In this document: positions 21,980 to 31,824 of the stretch, piece after piece
Numbering within the stretch: the stretch's first letter is position 1
Layout: every line of letters starts with the position of its first letter
Notes under the pieces: model-generated
What the model was told of the DNA's origin: nothing
Databases searched by the model: none
What the model saw: the letters and a program-made list of their open reading frames with translations, nothing else
Position numbers and translations under genes: made by a program
From: JAHJCW01 sp965369995
GTDB taxonomy: Bacteria; Fidelibacterota; Marinisomatia; Marinisomatales; JAHJCW01
Direction of reading: 5' to 3'
Assembly (NCBI GenBank): GCA_965369995.1
Contig: CBDURO010000014.1
Coordinates: 1-35,307 of the forward strand
Length of the DNA: 35,307 bases

Positions 21980-22343
21980 TGTTTTCATTGGAACGGATAT
22001 TGTATCTATTCCAAGATTAAAAAAAACGATTAATTCTTCATCAGGTGATAAATTTATAAATCGCATTTTCACCAAAAATGAAATCGACTATTGCAGCGAT
22101 AAAGTTAATTCAATTATACATTTTGCCGGACGTTTCGCTGCTAAGGAGGCAATAACAAAAGCATTATTGTCTTCGGAAATAATTGAATCAATTAGCATGA
22201 GATCAATTGAAATAATTTCAGGGAAAAATCGGAAACCGGAAGTAAATTTAACTATAAGTAGCAAGTTACAATTACAATGCAAAGTATCAATTTCACATAC
22301 TGACGAATATGCTATTGCCTTTGCTTTGTTAGAAATAGTATAA
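21969..22343 (+). CDS. acpS: Holo-[acyl-carrier-protein] synthase
   Basis: The 124-aa enzyme transfers 4'-phosphopantetheine from CoA to the serine of acyl carrier protein. Mg2+/CoA-binding D10 lies in GTDIVSIPR and E60 in FAGRFAAKEAITKAL, matching D8 and E57 of the E. coli enzyme. VSISHTDEYAIAFA near the C terminus is the third family block. Length is typical. The ATG at 21969 overlaps the HAD gene by 11 nt, and the stop shares one base with the nnrDE start. Confidence 0.94.
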   Translation: MVSDVFIGTDIVSIPRLKKTINSSSGDKFINRIFTKNEIDYCSDKVNSIIHFAGRFAAKEAITKALLSSEIIESISMRSIEIISGKNRKPEVNLTISSKLQLQCKVSISHTDEYAIAFALLEIV

Positions 22344-23863
22344 TGAAATTATTAACTAAAGAGCAAGCTCGGGAGCTTGATAGGATTGCCATAAAACAAA
22401 TGGGAATTCCTGGGATTGATTTAATGGGGAAAGCGGGTTCTGCTGTCGCCGAGTATGCACAAAATATGATTGCAGGAATTCATACTCCAAAAGTAGCGAT
22501 AATCTGCGGTAAGGGTAATAATGCGGGTGACGGATATAAAGCAGCATTAGAATTAAAAAAAGTCGGGGTAAACCCACAAATATTTATCCTACTTGATAAA
22601 GAAGATATCACAGGTGACTCATTATTTTTTTATGAAAAGTGTGTAAAGGAAAATATTGCGCTAACGCACTTAATTGAACTACCAAAACAAAAGTATGATT
22701 TAATTATTGATGCGTTACTTGGTACTGGTTTCAAAGGCGAACTTCGCGCTCCTATTTTAGATTTTACAAAATGGATAAATAATGAAAAATCATTGGTTCT
22801 ATCAATAGATATTCCTTCAGGAGTTAATTCAAATAGTGGAAATATCGCTGAAAATGCGATTATCGCTGATGCAACCGTTACAATGGGTATGACAAAAGTA
22901 GGAATGACATTAGAACCTGGTAAATCGCATTGTGGCGAAGTCATTCCTGTGGATATCGGTTTTCCGGATATTTATAATGAATTACAAGGCATGAAGTATA
23001 GAATGGTAGATGAGGATTTAGCCTACAAATACTTAAAAGCACCTGATGTAAATACACATAAACATCGTCAGGGGAAAGTATTGGTTATCGCCGGTTCGCG
23101 CGGTATGACCGGTGCTGCAATTTTAGCATCACTTGGAGCTGTGCATAGCGGAGCAGGTTTAGTGACTACTTGTGCCCCTAAATCACTTAATAATATTTAT
23201 GAAACAAATATTATAGAAGGTCTCACGGTAAGTTGTCAAGATGATGGCAAAGGATATTTTACCGTAAAAAATTATGATGAAATCGAAAAATATTTTGATT
23301 GGGCAGATGTTTTGCTCATTGGTTCGGGTTTAGGGCAGAATGAATTAACAAAAGAATTGGTTAAAGAAATAGTAACGAATTATGATAAACCATTAGTTAT
23401 TGATGCTGATGGATTAAGTTGTTTTGCAGGAAATATTGAATTATTTAACAAAATAAAAAATGATTTTATTATCACTCCTCATTATGGTGAGTTGGCAAGG
23501 TTAATTAATACAAATACCTCTGTAATTATTAATAATATAATCGAATATTTACAAAAGTTTATGGATGAGTTTAACGGGACATTAGTTGCTAAAAATGCGC
23601 CAACATTAATTGTTCATGGAAATGAAGTAATTGTTAATTCAACAGGAAATCAAGGCTTGGCAACCGGTGGTACAGGAGATGTATTAGCAGGTGTAATCGC
23701 TAGTTTCGTAGCTCAGGGTATCCCAGCTTGTACAGCAGCTGAATTAGGTGTATTTATTCACGGTAAGGCAGCAGATAATGTTGCTGAGCGAAAAGGATAT
23801 CGAGGGCTGATTGCCTCGGATTTATTAGAGACTTTACCACAGGCTATTATGACCTATGAGTAA
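22343..23863 (+). CDS. nnr: Bifunctional NAD(P)HX epimerase/dehydratase
   Basis: The 506-aa metabolite-repair enzyme restores hydrated NAD(P)H. The N-terminal YjeF_N epimerase domain (about 1-215) has CGKGNNAGDGY with D63, DALLGTGFKGELRAP and SIDIPSGVNSNSG. The C-terminal ribokinase-like dehydratase domain (about 225-500) has GKVLVIAGSRGMTGAA, ITPHYGELARL and TGGTGDVLAG with the catalytic-type D446. Both halves appear intact. acpS next to nnr/yjeF is a frequent arrangement. It overlaps acpS by 1 nt and the VanZ-like gene by 8 nt. Confidence 0.95.
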   Translation: MKLLTKEQARELDRIAIKQMGIPGIDLMGKAGSAVAEYAQNMIAGIHTPKVAIICGKGNNAGDGYKAALELKKVGVNPQIFILLDKEDITGDSLFFYEKCVKENIALTHLIELPKQKYDLIIDALLGTGFKGELRAPILDFTKWINNEKSLVLSIDIPSGVNSNSGNIAENAIIADATVTMGMTKVGMTLEPGKSHCGEVIPVDIGFPDIYNELQGMKYRMVDEDLAYKYLKAPDVNTHKHRQGKVLVIAGSRGMTGAAILASLGAVHSGAGLVTTCAPKSLNNIYETNIIEGLTVSCQDDGKGYFTVKNYDEIEKYFDWADVLLIGSGLGQNELTKELVKEIVTNYDKPLVIDADGLSCFAGNIELFNKIKNDFIITPHYGELARLINTNTSVIINNIIEYLQKFMDEFNGTLVAKNAPTLIVHGNEVIVNSTGNQGLATGGTGDVLAGVIASFVAQGIPACTAAELGVFIHGKAADNVAERKGYRGLIASDLLETLPQAIMTYE

Positions 23864-24212
23864 AAAAACATTTCAAATTATATTAACATTATATCTTTTT
23901 GTGATATTGGTCTTATCTACAATCCCGGGTGGAGTACTGCCAAAGATTGATATTTTTTCATTTGATAAATTGTTACACATTATTGAATATTTCATTTTGG
24001 CATTTTTAGCGATTAATTCAATAAAGATACCTTCAACTAAAATAATAATTTTGATTATAATTATCGGAATTGCCTATGGCGGATTTAATGAAATATGGCA
24101 AGGATTCGTTGCTGACAGATTCGCAAGTATTTATGATGCAATTGCGAATGGAATTGGGATGGTTATTGGTAGTATTGTATCTGTAAAATATTTATTATTG
24201 ACGCATGATTGA
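23856..24212 (+). CDS. VanZ-like small membrane protein
   Basis: The 118-aa protein has about four hydrophobic segments (about 5-23, 34-54, 61-76, 94-112). It carries the VanZ/RDD-type pattern FDKLLHIIEYFILAF in its second segment and the loop GGFNEIWQGFVADRFASIYDAIANGIG. VanZ domain proteins are widespread. VanZ itself gives low-level teicoplanin resistance, but short stand-alone members like this have no established role and should not be read as a resistance gene. It overlaps nnr by 8 nt and recN by 8 nt. Confidence 0.8.
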   Translation: MSKKTFQIILTLYLFVILVLSTIPGGVLPKIDIFSFDKLLHIIEYFILAFLAINSIKIPSTKIIILIIIIGIAYGGFNEIWQGFVADRFASIYDAIANGIGMVIGSIVSVKYLLLTHD

Positions 24213-25803
24213 AAAAATATACATCAAAGATTTTGCAATTGTGGATGAAATGGAGATTTCATTTAAAGAAGGTTTAACCATTATTACTGGTGAAACAGGA
24301 TCGGGGAAATCAATATTATTACAAGCATTAAATGTTTCGTTAGGTAGTAAAACATCCAAAACGATGGTTAGGAGTAATGCTGAAAGAGCGGTTGTTGAAA
24401 CAAAACTTAATTCAACTGCATATCGTCGCGTATTAAGTAAAAGCGGTAGAACAAAATCATATTTAAATGACGAACCGTTTTCCGAAAACGATTATCGTTT
24501 AGCTTGCGCTTCATTAGTGGATTTTCATGGTCAACATGAGCAACAATATATAATGAATGATTCTTCACACATTGATTATCTTGATGCATTTTGCGAAATA
24601 AATATGACCGTCGAAAACTGTATTAGATTATTTAACTCGATAAAGAAAAATACAAAAATATTATCCGAGTTATCAGAAAAAAAACAAATTTCAGAGAAAC
24701 ATCAGGAATTATTTTCTTTTCAGTTAAATGAAATTTCTGCCATTAATCCGCTACCAGATGAAGATATTAAGTTAGAAGAAGAATTACAAACTTTAAAACA
24801 CCTAGATGAATTAGTTGAAACAGCCAATCGGTTATCTTTGGAATTAACTGATGATGATGAATCAATATATAACAGAATTTCTTCGTCCTTAATTGCGCTT
24901 GAAAAATTAGTTAGTATTGATCATAAACTTGATGAATTTTCTGAATTAATTAGATCTGCTTCACTCAGCGTACAAGAGACATCTTCTGGTTTAAGCGATT
25001 ATATAAATACTCTTAATTATGATAAAAACAGATTAATAGAAATACAAGATCGCCTAGGAGCGATTGATGGTTTAAAACGGAAATATGGTGGTTCTATAGT
25101 CGCTATATTGAATACCAAAAATCAAATTAGTGAAGAATTAAATAATTTTTCATCATTAGATGAAGATATGGATCAAATAAAAAAAACAATTTCAGATGAA
25201 AAAATCAATTATCAAAATATAGCCGAAAAAATTCATATTAAAAGAGAATTTGGATCTGAGAAATTATCAAAAGCGGTTGAAAATGAGATGCTGTTATTAA
25301 ATATGCAAGATGCGAGATTTAAAATTCAAATTACGCAAAAAGTATTTAATGATTCATTTGCATTTTTTAAAGGAAATCCTGTACTTGCAAATGAGAGAGG
25401 TTTTGATAATATTCAATTTTTGTTAAGTGCTAACCCTGGTGAAAGATTAAAACCACTTGTAGAAATTGCATCGGGTGGTGAAATTTCCAGGATCATGTTA
25501 GCAATAAAAACTGTATTTCAAAATAATGATCCTATAGATTCACTGGTATTTGATGAAATAGATAGCGGTATTTCTGGCATGGCAGCTGAAAAAGTTGCAA
25601 ATAGTTTGGCAAATCTCGCAAAATCCAAACAAGTTATTTGTATTACTCATTTACCACAAATTGCTCGAAGCGCGAAGCATCATTTGCATATTTCAAAGAT
25701 GGTTGAAAATGGTAAAACAGTTGTTACAGCTAATTATTTAAATGATGATGAGAGACAACGTGCTATATTTCAATTATCTACGGGTGAACGTAATTTTAAC
25801 TAA
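24205..25803 (+). CDS. recN: DNA repair protein RecN
   Basis: The 532-aa SMC-like ATPase acts in double-strand break repair. Walker A GETGSGKS is at 29-36 after IKDFAIVDEMEISF. The Q-loop region is FHGQHEQQY, followed by a coiled-coil-rich middle with two helical arms (about 150-370). The ABC signature ASGGEISRIMLAIK lies near 421, and Walker B VFDEIDSGISG near 449, then ICITHLPQIA. The length is slightly below the usual 550. It is last of the overlapping HAD-acpS-nnr-vanZ-recN block, 21 bp before murA. Confidence 0.96.
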   Translation: MIEKIYIKDFAIVDEMEISFKEGLTIITGETGSGKSILLQALNVSLGSKTSKTMVRSNAERAVVETKLNSTAYRRVLSKSGRTKSYLNDEPFSENDYRLACASLVDFHGQHEQQYIMNDSSHIDYLDAFCEINMTVENCIRLFNSIKKNTKILSELSEKKQISEKHQELFSFQLNEISAINPLPDEDIKLEEELQTLKHLDELVETANRLSLELTDDDESIYNRISSSLIALEKLVSIDHKLDEFSELIRSASLSVQETSSGLSDYINTLNYDKNRLIEIQDRLGAIDGLKRKYGGSIVAILNTKNQISEELNNFSSLDEDMDQIKKTISDEKINYQNIAEKIHIKREFGSEKLSKAVENEMLLLNMQDARFKIQITQKVFNDSFAFFKGNPVLANERGFDNIQFLLSANPGERLKPLVEIASGGEISRIMLAIKTVFQNNDPIDSLVFDEIDSGISGMAAEKVANSLANLAKSKQVICITHLPQIARSAKHHLHISKMVENGKTVVTANYLNDDERQRAIFQLSTGERNFN

Positions 25804-25824
25804 AATGTTTATATTTAATTCAAT

Positions 25825-27081
25825 ATGGAAAAATTAGTAATAGAGGGGAATCATCAATTAAAGGGTGATGTTCTTATAAGTGGTGCTAAAAATGCTGTAT
25901 TACCTATAATGGCCGCAGCTTTGTTAGTAGAAGGTGAAACCAAAATAACGGGAGTTCCGGATTTACGCGATACACGTACTTTTGCTAAGTTATTGGAAAT
26001 ACTTGGCGCACAAATTTATTTTACTGATAACAAGATGACTATAGATGCAAAAATGATCGATAATCCGGTAGCGCCTTATGATTTGGTAAATAAAATGCGT
26101 GCATCATTTTATGTTTTGGGACCGCTAGTAGCGCGATGTGGAAAAGCGATTGTATCATTGCCGGGTGGGTGTGCTTGGGGTCCAAGACCGGTAGATTATC
26201 ATCTTAAAGGATTAGAAAAATTGGGTGCCAAAATCGAACTTGAGGGCGGTGATATTATTGCTAAAGCCAAGAAACTAGTTGGTAATAAAATTCGATTTGA
26301 TTTTCCGTCTGTAGGAGCAACAGGAAATATTTTAATGGCAGCAGTTCTTGCAAGAGGTGAAACAAAAATTGAAAATGCGGCCAAAGAACCTGAAATCGTG
26401 CAATTGTGTGAATTTTTAGTATCAATGGGTGCTAAAATCGATGGAATTGGAACAACCGAAATAATAATAGAGGGTGTTAATGAACTTATTCCACAAGAGA
26501 TATCAGTGATTCCCGATAGAATTGAGGCAGGTACTTTTTTAATCGCGGGAGCCGCACTTGGTAGGATCACACTTAGAAACACTATTCCTGAGCACCTTTC
26601 AGCTGTAATTGATAAATTAATTGAAGTTGGTGCGGATATAAAAATTGATAAAAATGACATTACGGTAAAACGCGGAAAAAAAATTGATGCAGTCGATTTA
26701 ACAACTGCGGTGTTCCCCGGATTTGCTACAGATTTGCAAGCTCAATGGATTGCCTTAATGAGTATTGCAACCGGATCATCAATTGTTACCGATACAATTT
26801 ATCATGATAGATTTAGCCATGTACCAGAACTAAATCGCTTAGGAGCGAATATAACTGTTGAAGGCAATTCCGCTATTGTACGAGGTGTAAAAGAATTAAT
26901 AGGCGCAAAAGTTCGCTCTACTGATATTCGTGCGAGTGCCTCGTTGGTACTCGCCGGTCTGATGGCAATAGGAGTGACAGAGGTTAACCATATACACTAT
27001 ATAGATCGTGGATATGAACAAATTGAGAACAAATTTGCGTTACTGGGAGCTAAAATAAAGCGTGTCTCTATTGATGATTGA
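25825..27081 (+). CDS. murA: UDP-N-acetylglucosamine 1-carboxyvinyltransferase
   Basis: The 418-aa enzyme performs the first committed step of peptidoglycan synthesis, moving enolpyruvate from PEP to UDP-GlcNAc. K22 lies in GAKNAVLP. The catalytic cysteine is kept as C116 in LPGGCAWGPRPVD, so fosfomycin sensitivity by this residue would be expected rather than the Asp-type resistance. Other blocks are SVGATGNILMAAVLA, PDRIEAGTFLIAGA, FPGFATDLQAQ and DIRASASLVLAGL. Length is normal. Confidence 0.97.
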   Translation: MEKLVIEGNHQLKGDVLISGAKNAVLPIMAAALLVEGETKITGVPDLRDTRTFAKLLEILGAQIYFTDNKMTIDAKMIDNPVAPYDLVNKMRASFYVLGPLVARCGKAIVSLPGGCAWGPRPVDYHLKGLEKLGAKIELEGGDIIAKAKKLVGNKIRFDFPSVGATGNILMAAVLARGETKIENAAKEPEIVQLCEFLVSMGAKIDGIGTTEIIIEGVNELIPQEISVIPDRIEAGTFLIAGAALGRITLRNTIPEHLSAVIDKLIEVGADIKIDKNDITVKRGKKIDAVDLTTAVFPGFATDLQAQWIALMSIATGSSIVTDTIYHDRFSHVPELNRLGANITVEGNSAIVRGVKELIGAKVRSTDIRASASLVLAGLMAIGVTEVNHIHYIDRGYEQIENKFALLGAKIKRVSIDD

Positions 27082-27141
27082 TTCTTTTGGTATCAAATTA
27101 TTTGCAGTTAACTTTGATTTTATATCTATAGAGGATATTTA

Positions 27142-28488
27142 ATGAGGATAGTAATAATTGGTGTGGGTGAAGTTGGTTTTCATGTTGCTAAAGCCCTAAG
27201 CCAAGAAGATTTTGATATAACGGTGATAGATAATGATCCGGAAAATTGTCGACGTGCATCTGAGCATTTAGACGTAATAGTTGTACAAGGAAACGGAGCA
27301 AGTCCTAAAAATTTAATTGAAGCAAATGTTGATAAAGCAGATTATGTTTTTGCGTTAACAAGAGTTGATGAAGTAAACCTTATTGCATCGCAACAGGCGA
27401 GACAGTTAGGTGCCAATAAAGTAATAGCTCGTCTCCGCAATCAACAATACAGTGATGCAAATTCTATTATTAAACCTGAAAAATTTGGAATTGATTTAGT
27501 AATCCATCCGGAAAAAGAAGCATGTTCAGAAATTGTAAGATTAGTTGAGCATCCATATGCGATTAAGGTGATGGATTTTGAAGGCGGACGATTAAAAATG
27601 ATTGGAATTAGAATTTCTCTCCATAACCAAATTGTTGGACGTTCAGTCAAGAAATTATGCGATGACAGTAAGGAACTCAAATTTGGTATTGTATCGGTAA
27701 TTCGTAGGAATAAAACTATTGTACCGTGGGGAGATTTTATTTTTGAACCAAATGATAGAGCATATTTTATAATAAAAACCAAACATCTTGAAGAATTATT
27801 AAATATACTTGACATTAGTAATCAAATATCTAAACGAATAATGATTTTTGGTGGTGAAAAAATCGGTTATTCCATAGCAGAATTATTACAAAAGGAAAAA
27901 TCTGTTAGATTAATTGATAGCAGAAGAGAAAAATCAGAACAAATTGCCGCAAATTTAACTGATACGATGGTCATTAATGCTGATGGAACAGATTTAGAAT
28001 TTCTTAAATCCGAAAATATCAAAGATGTTGATAGTTTTATTGCTGTTACGCATGATGAAAAAGCAAACGTTCTGAGTGGGATATTGGCACATCAATTAGG
28101 AGCCAAACAAACTATTATCCATATTAATACAACCGAATATTTACCGTTATTACAAGATTTGGGAATAGGTTCTGTGGTCAGTAAAAATATGGCAACAGTT
28201 AATAAAATAATCAGAAAAATATATAGTGATAAAACTGAAACTGATCTAATTGCTTTTGAAGAGATGAATATTGATATAATTGAATTACAACCTGAAGCAG
28301 GAAGTAAAGTTACTCAAAAGCCTCTAAAAGATATTGATTTCCCTAAAGATAGTATTGTGGGTGTTATAAATCATCATGGAAATTTGAGTATTGCTCGAGG
28401 TGATTCAATTATTACTGAGGAAGACACTGTACTAGTATTTTCAAAGACGAAAGCAATACAAAAAATTCGAATTTTATTTGGTCTTTAA
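27142..28488 (+). CDS. trkA: Trk K+ transport regulatory subunit TrkA
   Basis: The 448-aa peripheral protein gates TrkH. It has two RCK units, each a Rossmann NAD-binding domain followed by a RCK_C domain. The first starts with IIGVGEVGFHVAKAL and an acidic VIDNDPE ending strand 2. The second starts near residue 228 (RIMIFGGEKIGYSIAELL, then RLIDSRRE). The second glycine loop is GGEKIG, less canonical than the first. AGAGGA precedes the ATG. The TAATG junction overlaps trkH by 1 nt. The 60-bp leader after murA shows no clear hairpin. Confidence 0.95.
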   Translation: MRIVIIGVGEVGFHVAKALSQEDFDITVIDNDPENCRRASEHLDVIVVQGNGASPKNLIEANVDKADYVFALTRVDEVNLIASQQARQLGANKVIARLRNQQYSDANSIIKPEKFGIDLVIHPEKEACSEIVRLVEHPYAIKVMDFEGGRLKMIGIRISLHNQIVGRSVKKLCDDSKELKFGIVSVIRRNKTIVPWGDFIFEPNDRAYFIIKTKHLEELLNILDISNQISKRIMIFGGEKIGYSIAELLQKEKSVRLIDSRREKSEQIAANLTDTMVINADGTDLEFLKSENIKDVDSFIAVTHDEKANVLSGILAHQLGAKQTIIHINTTEYLPLLQDLGIGSVVSKNMATVNKIIRKIYSDKTETDLIAFEEMNIDIIELQPEAGSKVTQKPLKDIDFPKDSIVGVINHHGNLSIARGDSIITEEDTVLVFSKTKAIQKIRILFGL

Positions 28489-29957
28489 TGCATAAAAAGA
28501 CAATCCTTAATATTCTTGGTGCTCAAATTGGAATTTTGAGTATTACATTGTTGATACCGGCTTTAATTGCTTTAGCCTATAAAGAATATGATTTTGAAGG
28601 TTTTGTATTATCGGCAGTAATAACATTTTTTATCGGTGTTCCCTTATGGTACTTTACAAGAAAAAGTAAAACATTATCCACTAAAGATGGTTTCCTGATT
28701 GTAACATCGGCTTGGATTATTACAGCAATCATCGGAGCATTGCCATTTTATTTCAGCGGAACAATTCCGAATATAACCGATGCTTTCTTCGAATCAATGT
28801 CTGGGGTTACCACGACCGGTGCAACAATTATCGGTAATCCGATAACACTTCCTAATCTGCCACTGGGAATTGAAAGCTTGCCACACGGAATATTATTTTG
28901 GCGATCGTTTATACAATGGATTGGCGGGATGGGGATTATCGTTTTCACGATAGCTATTTTACCGTTGTTAGGAATTGGTGGTGTTCAAATGTTCAAAGCG
29001 GAAGTTCCAGGTCCGGTATCTGATAAATTACGTCCACGCGTGAAAGAAACTGCTAAAATATTATGGTTAGTTTATGTTGGGTTTACAGCTTTGGAAACAC
29101 TATTACTTGGACTTGGAGGAATGACCTGGTTCGATGCAATATGCCATGCATTTACCACAATGCCTACAGGTGGGTTTTCAACAATGAACGCAAGTATTGC
29201 CGGATGGACAAGTTCAGCAATTCATTATATAATAATATTTTTTATGTTGATGGCTGGTATAAATTTTGCTCTTCATTTCCGAGCTATGTCCGGGAATATT
29301 AAAGCTTATTTTCGTGATTATGAATTCAAGATTTATATTGGAATAATTCTTCTTGTTACCTTTGGAATATTTATTATTGTGAGTCTTAGCGATGGTGGTT
29401 TCACACATATTAAATTTAGAGATTCATTGTTCCAAACAGTTGCAATTATTACAACAACCGGGTATGGAACCTACGATTATGAATTATGGGGATATTTTAT
29501 ACAATTTACTCTTGTCGGACTAATGTTTATTGGAGCTATGGGTGGGTCGACCGGAGGTGGAATGAAAGTAATACGTGTTTTTCTAATTATTAAACATAGT
29601 CTCATGGAAACCCGTCGGCTATTACATGCACGGGCGATTATTCCAATAAGGATCGGTGACCGGTATATTGATGAGAGTATAATTCGAAATACGTTGGGAT
29701 TCTTTCTTTTCTATGTGGCAATATTCGCTCTTACAGCTGCGTCTTTAACGGCGATGGGAATAGATATAACGTCTGCGATAGGAGCTGCCGCATCGGCAGT
29801 TGGCAATATTGGTCCCGCGTTAGGAGCGTTTGGTCCTACAGATAATTATGCATTATTACCCGATATTGGAAAATGGATTTTATCATTTGCAATGTTATTA
29901 GGACGATTAGAAATATTCACAGTATTAATATTATTTAGCCGAACATTTTGGAGATAA
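28488..29957 (+). CDS. trkH: Trk K+ transport membrane subunit TrkH
   Basis: The 489-aa K+ channel-like transporter has the four selectivity-filter loops of the TrkH/KtrB fold: SGVTTTGATI (about 104-113), TTMPTGGFSTM (about 223-233), ITTTGYGTYDYE (about 321-332) and GNIGPALG (about 438-445). It has about ten transmembrane segments overall. The length and the first TM pair before the filter domains fit TrkH more than KtrB. It pairs with trkA directly upstream, a complete K+ uptake module. The stop is next to the spurious GTG upstream of the following gene. Confidence 0.96.
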   Translation: MHKKTILNILGAQIGILSITLLIPALIALAYKEYDFEGFVLSAVITFFIGVPLWYFTRKSKTLSTKDGFLIVTSAWIITAIIGALPFYFSGTIPNITDAFFESMSGVTTTGATIIGNPITLPNLPLGIESLPHGILFWRSFIQWIGGMGIIVFTIAILPLLGIGGVQMFKAEVPGPVSDKLRPRVKETAKILWLVYVGFTALETLLLGLGGMTWFDAICHAFTTMPTGGFSTMNASIAGWTSSAIHYIIIFFMLMAGINFALHFRAMSGNIKAYFRDYEFKIYIGIILLVTFGIFIIVSLSDGGFTHIKFRDSLFQTVAIITTTGYGTYDYELWGYFIQFTLVGLMFIGAMGGSTGGGMKVIRVFLIIKHSLMETRRLLHARAIIPIRIGDRYIDESIIRNTLGFFLFYVAIFALTAASLTAMGIDITSAIGAAASAVGNIGPALGAFGPTDNYALLPDIGKWILSFAMLLGRLEIFTVLILFSRTFWR

Positions 29958-29972
29958 GTGCAGGAGTATTTA

Positions 29973-30746
29973 ATGGAATTTATCAAAATTGTTGTAGAAA
30001 ATTATATTGCCACGATTTCAATTAATAGACCTGAAGCGTTAAATGCGATGAATAAGGTTGTTGTCACCGAATTAAAAAAAACAATGGAAGATTGTGTAGA
30101 GAATGATGATGTTGGTGTAATTGTTATCACTGGGACTGGTGAAAAGGCGTTTGTAGCGGGTGCTGATATTAAATCAATGCAAAAAATGTCCGGTAGGGAA
30201 GCGCTAGAATTCAGTCGTGAAGGGCAAGAAATGACTATGGTGATAGAAAATTTGCCTAAACCGGTAATAGCTGCTATAAACGGATTTGCATTAGGTGGAG
30301 GTTGTGAAATTGCTTTAGCGTGTGACATGCGTATCGCATCTGAGAATGCGAAATTTTCACAGCCGGAAGTTGCCCTCGGAATTATTCCGGGATGGGGAGG
30401 TACACAAAGGTTGCCTCGCTTAGTTGGTAAAGGGCGAGCAATAGAAATGATTGCAGGTGGTGCAATGATAGATGCAGAAGAAGCATTGAGAATTGGACTT
30501 GTGAACCATGTTGTACCGCAACCGGAATTATTGGAAAAAGTATATACATTGGCAAAATCTATACTAAAAAATGGACCTGCCGCAGTTGGAGCAGCTTTAG
30601 AATGTATACATAAAGGTTTTGATAAACATTTAGAGAGTGGATTGGATATTGAACTAAATGCTTTTGCTGAATTATTTGAAACCGATGAACAACGCGAAGG
30701 TACCACTGCTTTTGTTGAAAAGAGAAAACCTAATTATCGAAAATAG
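29973..30746 (+). CDS. Enoyl-CoA hydratase (crotonase family)
   Basis: The 257-aa hydratase of the crotonase fold has both catalytic glutamates: E112 in ALGGGCEIALACD and E132 in FSQPEVALGIIPGWGGTQRL. The oxyanion-hole region AGADIKSM is at about 62-69. The ATG at 29973 is chosen over an in-frame GTG at 29958: AGGAG ends 6 nt upstream of the ATG, and the family starts at this point. It probably acts in fatty acid, butyrate or crotonyl-CoA metabolism; exact chain specificity cannot be read. Two metabolic genes follow. It is not obviously linked to trkH apart from the short spacing. Confidence 0.92.
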   Translation: MEFIKIVVENYIATISINRPEALNAMNKVVVTELKKTMEDCVENDDVGVIVITGTGEKAFVAGADIKSMQKMSGREALEFSREGQEMTMVIENLPKPVIAAINGFALGGGCEIALACDMRIASENAKFSQPEVALGIIPGWGGTQRLPRLVGKGRAIEMIAGGAMIDAEEALRIGLVNHVVPQPELLEKVYTLAKSILKNGPAAVGAALECIHKGFDKHLESGLDIELNAFAELFETDEQREGTTAFVEKRKPNYRK

Positions 30747-30783
30747 TTTATAATTATTTTATCCCTCTAACTAAAAAATATTT

Positions 30784-31824
30784 ATGAGGTTAAGTTATAC
30801 AACTTATTGTTTGAAATGTACTCATCCATTTGGAATTTCCCGCAGTTCCTATGATTATTATGATAGGGTTTTTATATATTTAGAGCAAGATGGTTTTATT
30901 GGTAGGGGAGAAGCAGCTCCGTCAGAACGATATAACGAATCCATTCCACAAATACTTGAAAGATTTAAAAATAAAATTATTCTCCCAAAAGACGTTACAA
31001 ATGTTGATGAAGTAATTGAAATATTTGATCGATATACTAATGGTATAAAATCATTTCGCGCGGCATGTGTTAACGCATTATTTGATTGGTGGATACAAAA
31101 GAAAAAACAATCCTTATTTGAGTTTTTTGGTGTAAGTAATAAAATTGAAATTCCCACCTCATTTACAATTGCGATAGGGAGAAGGGGGGAATTGGGAAAA
31201 AAGATCGAAGAAGCCAAACCGTATCAGATTTTAAAAGTGAAATTAGGTACTGAAAATGATAAGGTAATCATTTCTGCAATTAGAAAATTCACTGATAAAC
31301 CAATTCGGGTTGATGCCAATGAGGGTTGGGACTTAGACACAGCCATTGAAATGAGTAATTGGTTAGCTAGAAAAAATGTAGAATTAATTGAACAGCCTTT
31401 ACCTGCTTACGATCTTGATAAAATGGTTGAATTGAAAAATCATTCACTGTTACCTTTAATCGCTGATGAAAATTGTCACACTTCAGTAGACATAGAAAAT
31501 CTTGTTAAAGGATTTGATGGAATAAATATAAAATTGGCTAAATGCGGAGGCGTTGACGAAGCATCAAGAATGATAAAGACCGCAAAAAAATATAACTTAA
31601 AAATTATGTTTGGTTGCATGATTGAATCGTCAATTGGTATTACAGCTTTAGCTCAATTTGCATCACAAGCTGATTACATTGATCTAGATGGCAATTTGTT
31701 AATAGATAATGATCCATATAATGGTTTACAAATTGTTAACGGTATCCCGGTATTGCCAAAAGGCAATGGACTGGGTTTAAGTTTAAAATATGATTATCAA
31801 AATAAATTTTCGGATTTAAAATGA
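30784..31824 (+). CDS. Dipeptide epimerase (L-Ala-D/L-Glu epimerase type), enolase superfamily
   Basis: The 346-aa enzyme of the muconate-lactonizing subgroup has the expected catalytic and metal residues: K151 and K153 in LKVKLG, D177 in RVDANEG, E203 in IEQPLP, D228 in ADENCH and K250 in NIKLAKCGG. The D300-x-D302 pair in DLDGNLLI is the feature that marks dipeptide epimerases. These racemise the second residue of dipeptides, classically L-Ala-D-Glu from murein recycling. Specificity in the family varies widely, so the substrate is uncertain. It overlaps the next gene by 4 nt. o-Succinylbenzoate synthase (MenC) is a less likely alternative. Confidence 0.85.
   Translation: MRLSYTTYCLKCTHPFGISRSSYDYYDRVFIYLEQDGFIGRGEAAPSERYNESIPQILERFKNKIILPKDVTNVDEVIEIFDRYTNGIKSFRAACVNALFDWWIQKKKQSLFEFFGVSNKIEIPTSFTIAIGRRGELGKKIEEAKPYQILKVKLGTENDKVIISAIRKFTDKPIRVDANEGWDLDTAIEMSNWLARKNVELIEQPLPAYDLDKMVELKNHSLLPLIADENCHTSVDIENLVKGFDGINIKLAKCGGVDEASRMIKTAKKYNLKIMFGCMIESSIGITALAQFASQADYIDLDGNLLIDNDPYNGLQIVNGIPVLPKGNGLGLSLKYDYQNKFSDLK

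Noticed and set aside
23856..24212. VanZ-like gene as antibiotic resistance
   Set aside because: Short stand-alone VanZ-domain proteins are common and no van cluster is present; ddl is the ordinary D-Ala ligase.
29958..29972. GTG start for the enoyl-CoA hydratase directly after the trkH stop
   Set aside because: The AGGAG that would serve as ribosome binding site lies inside the extra codons and is placed correctly for the ATG at 29973.
30002..30706. 234-aa antisense open frame opposite the enoyl-CoA hydratase
   Set aside because: It mirrors codons of a strongly conserved gene and has no recognisable domain or ribosome binding site.
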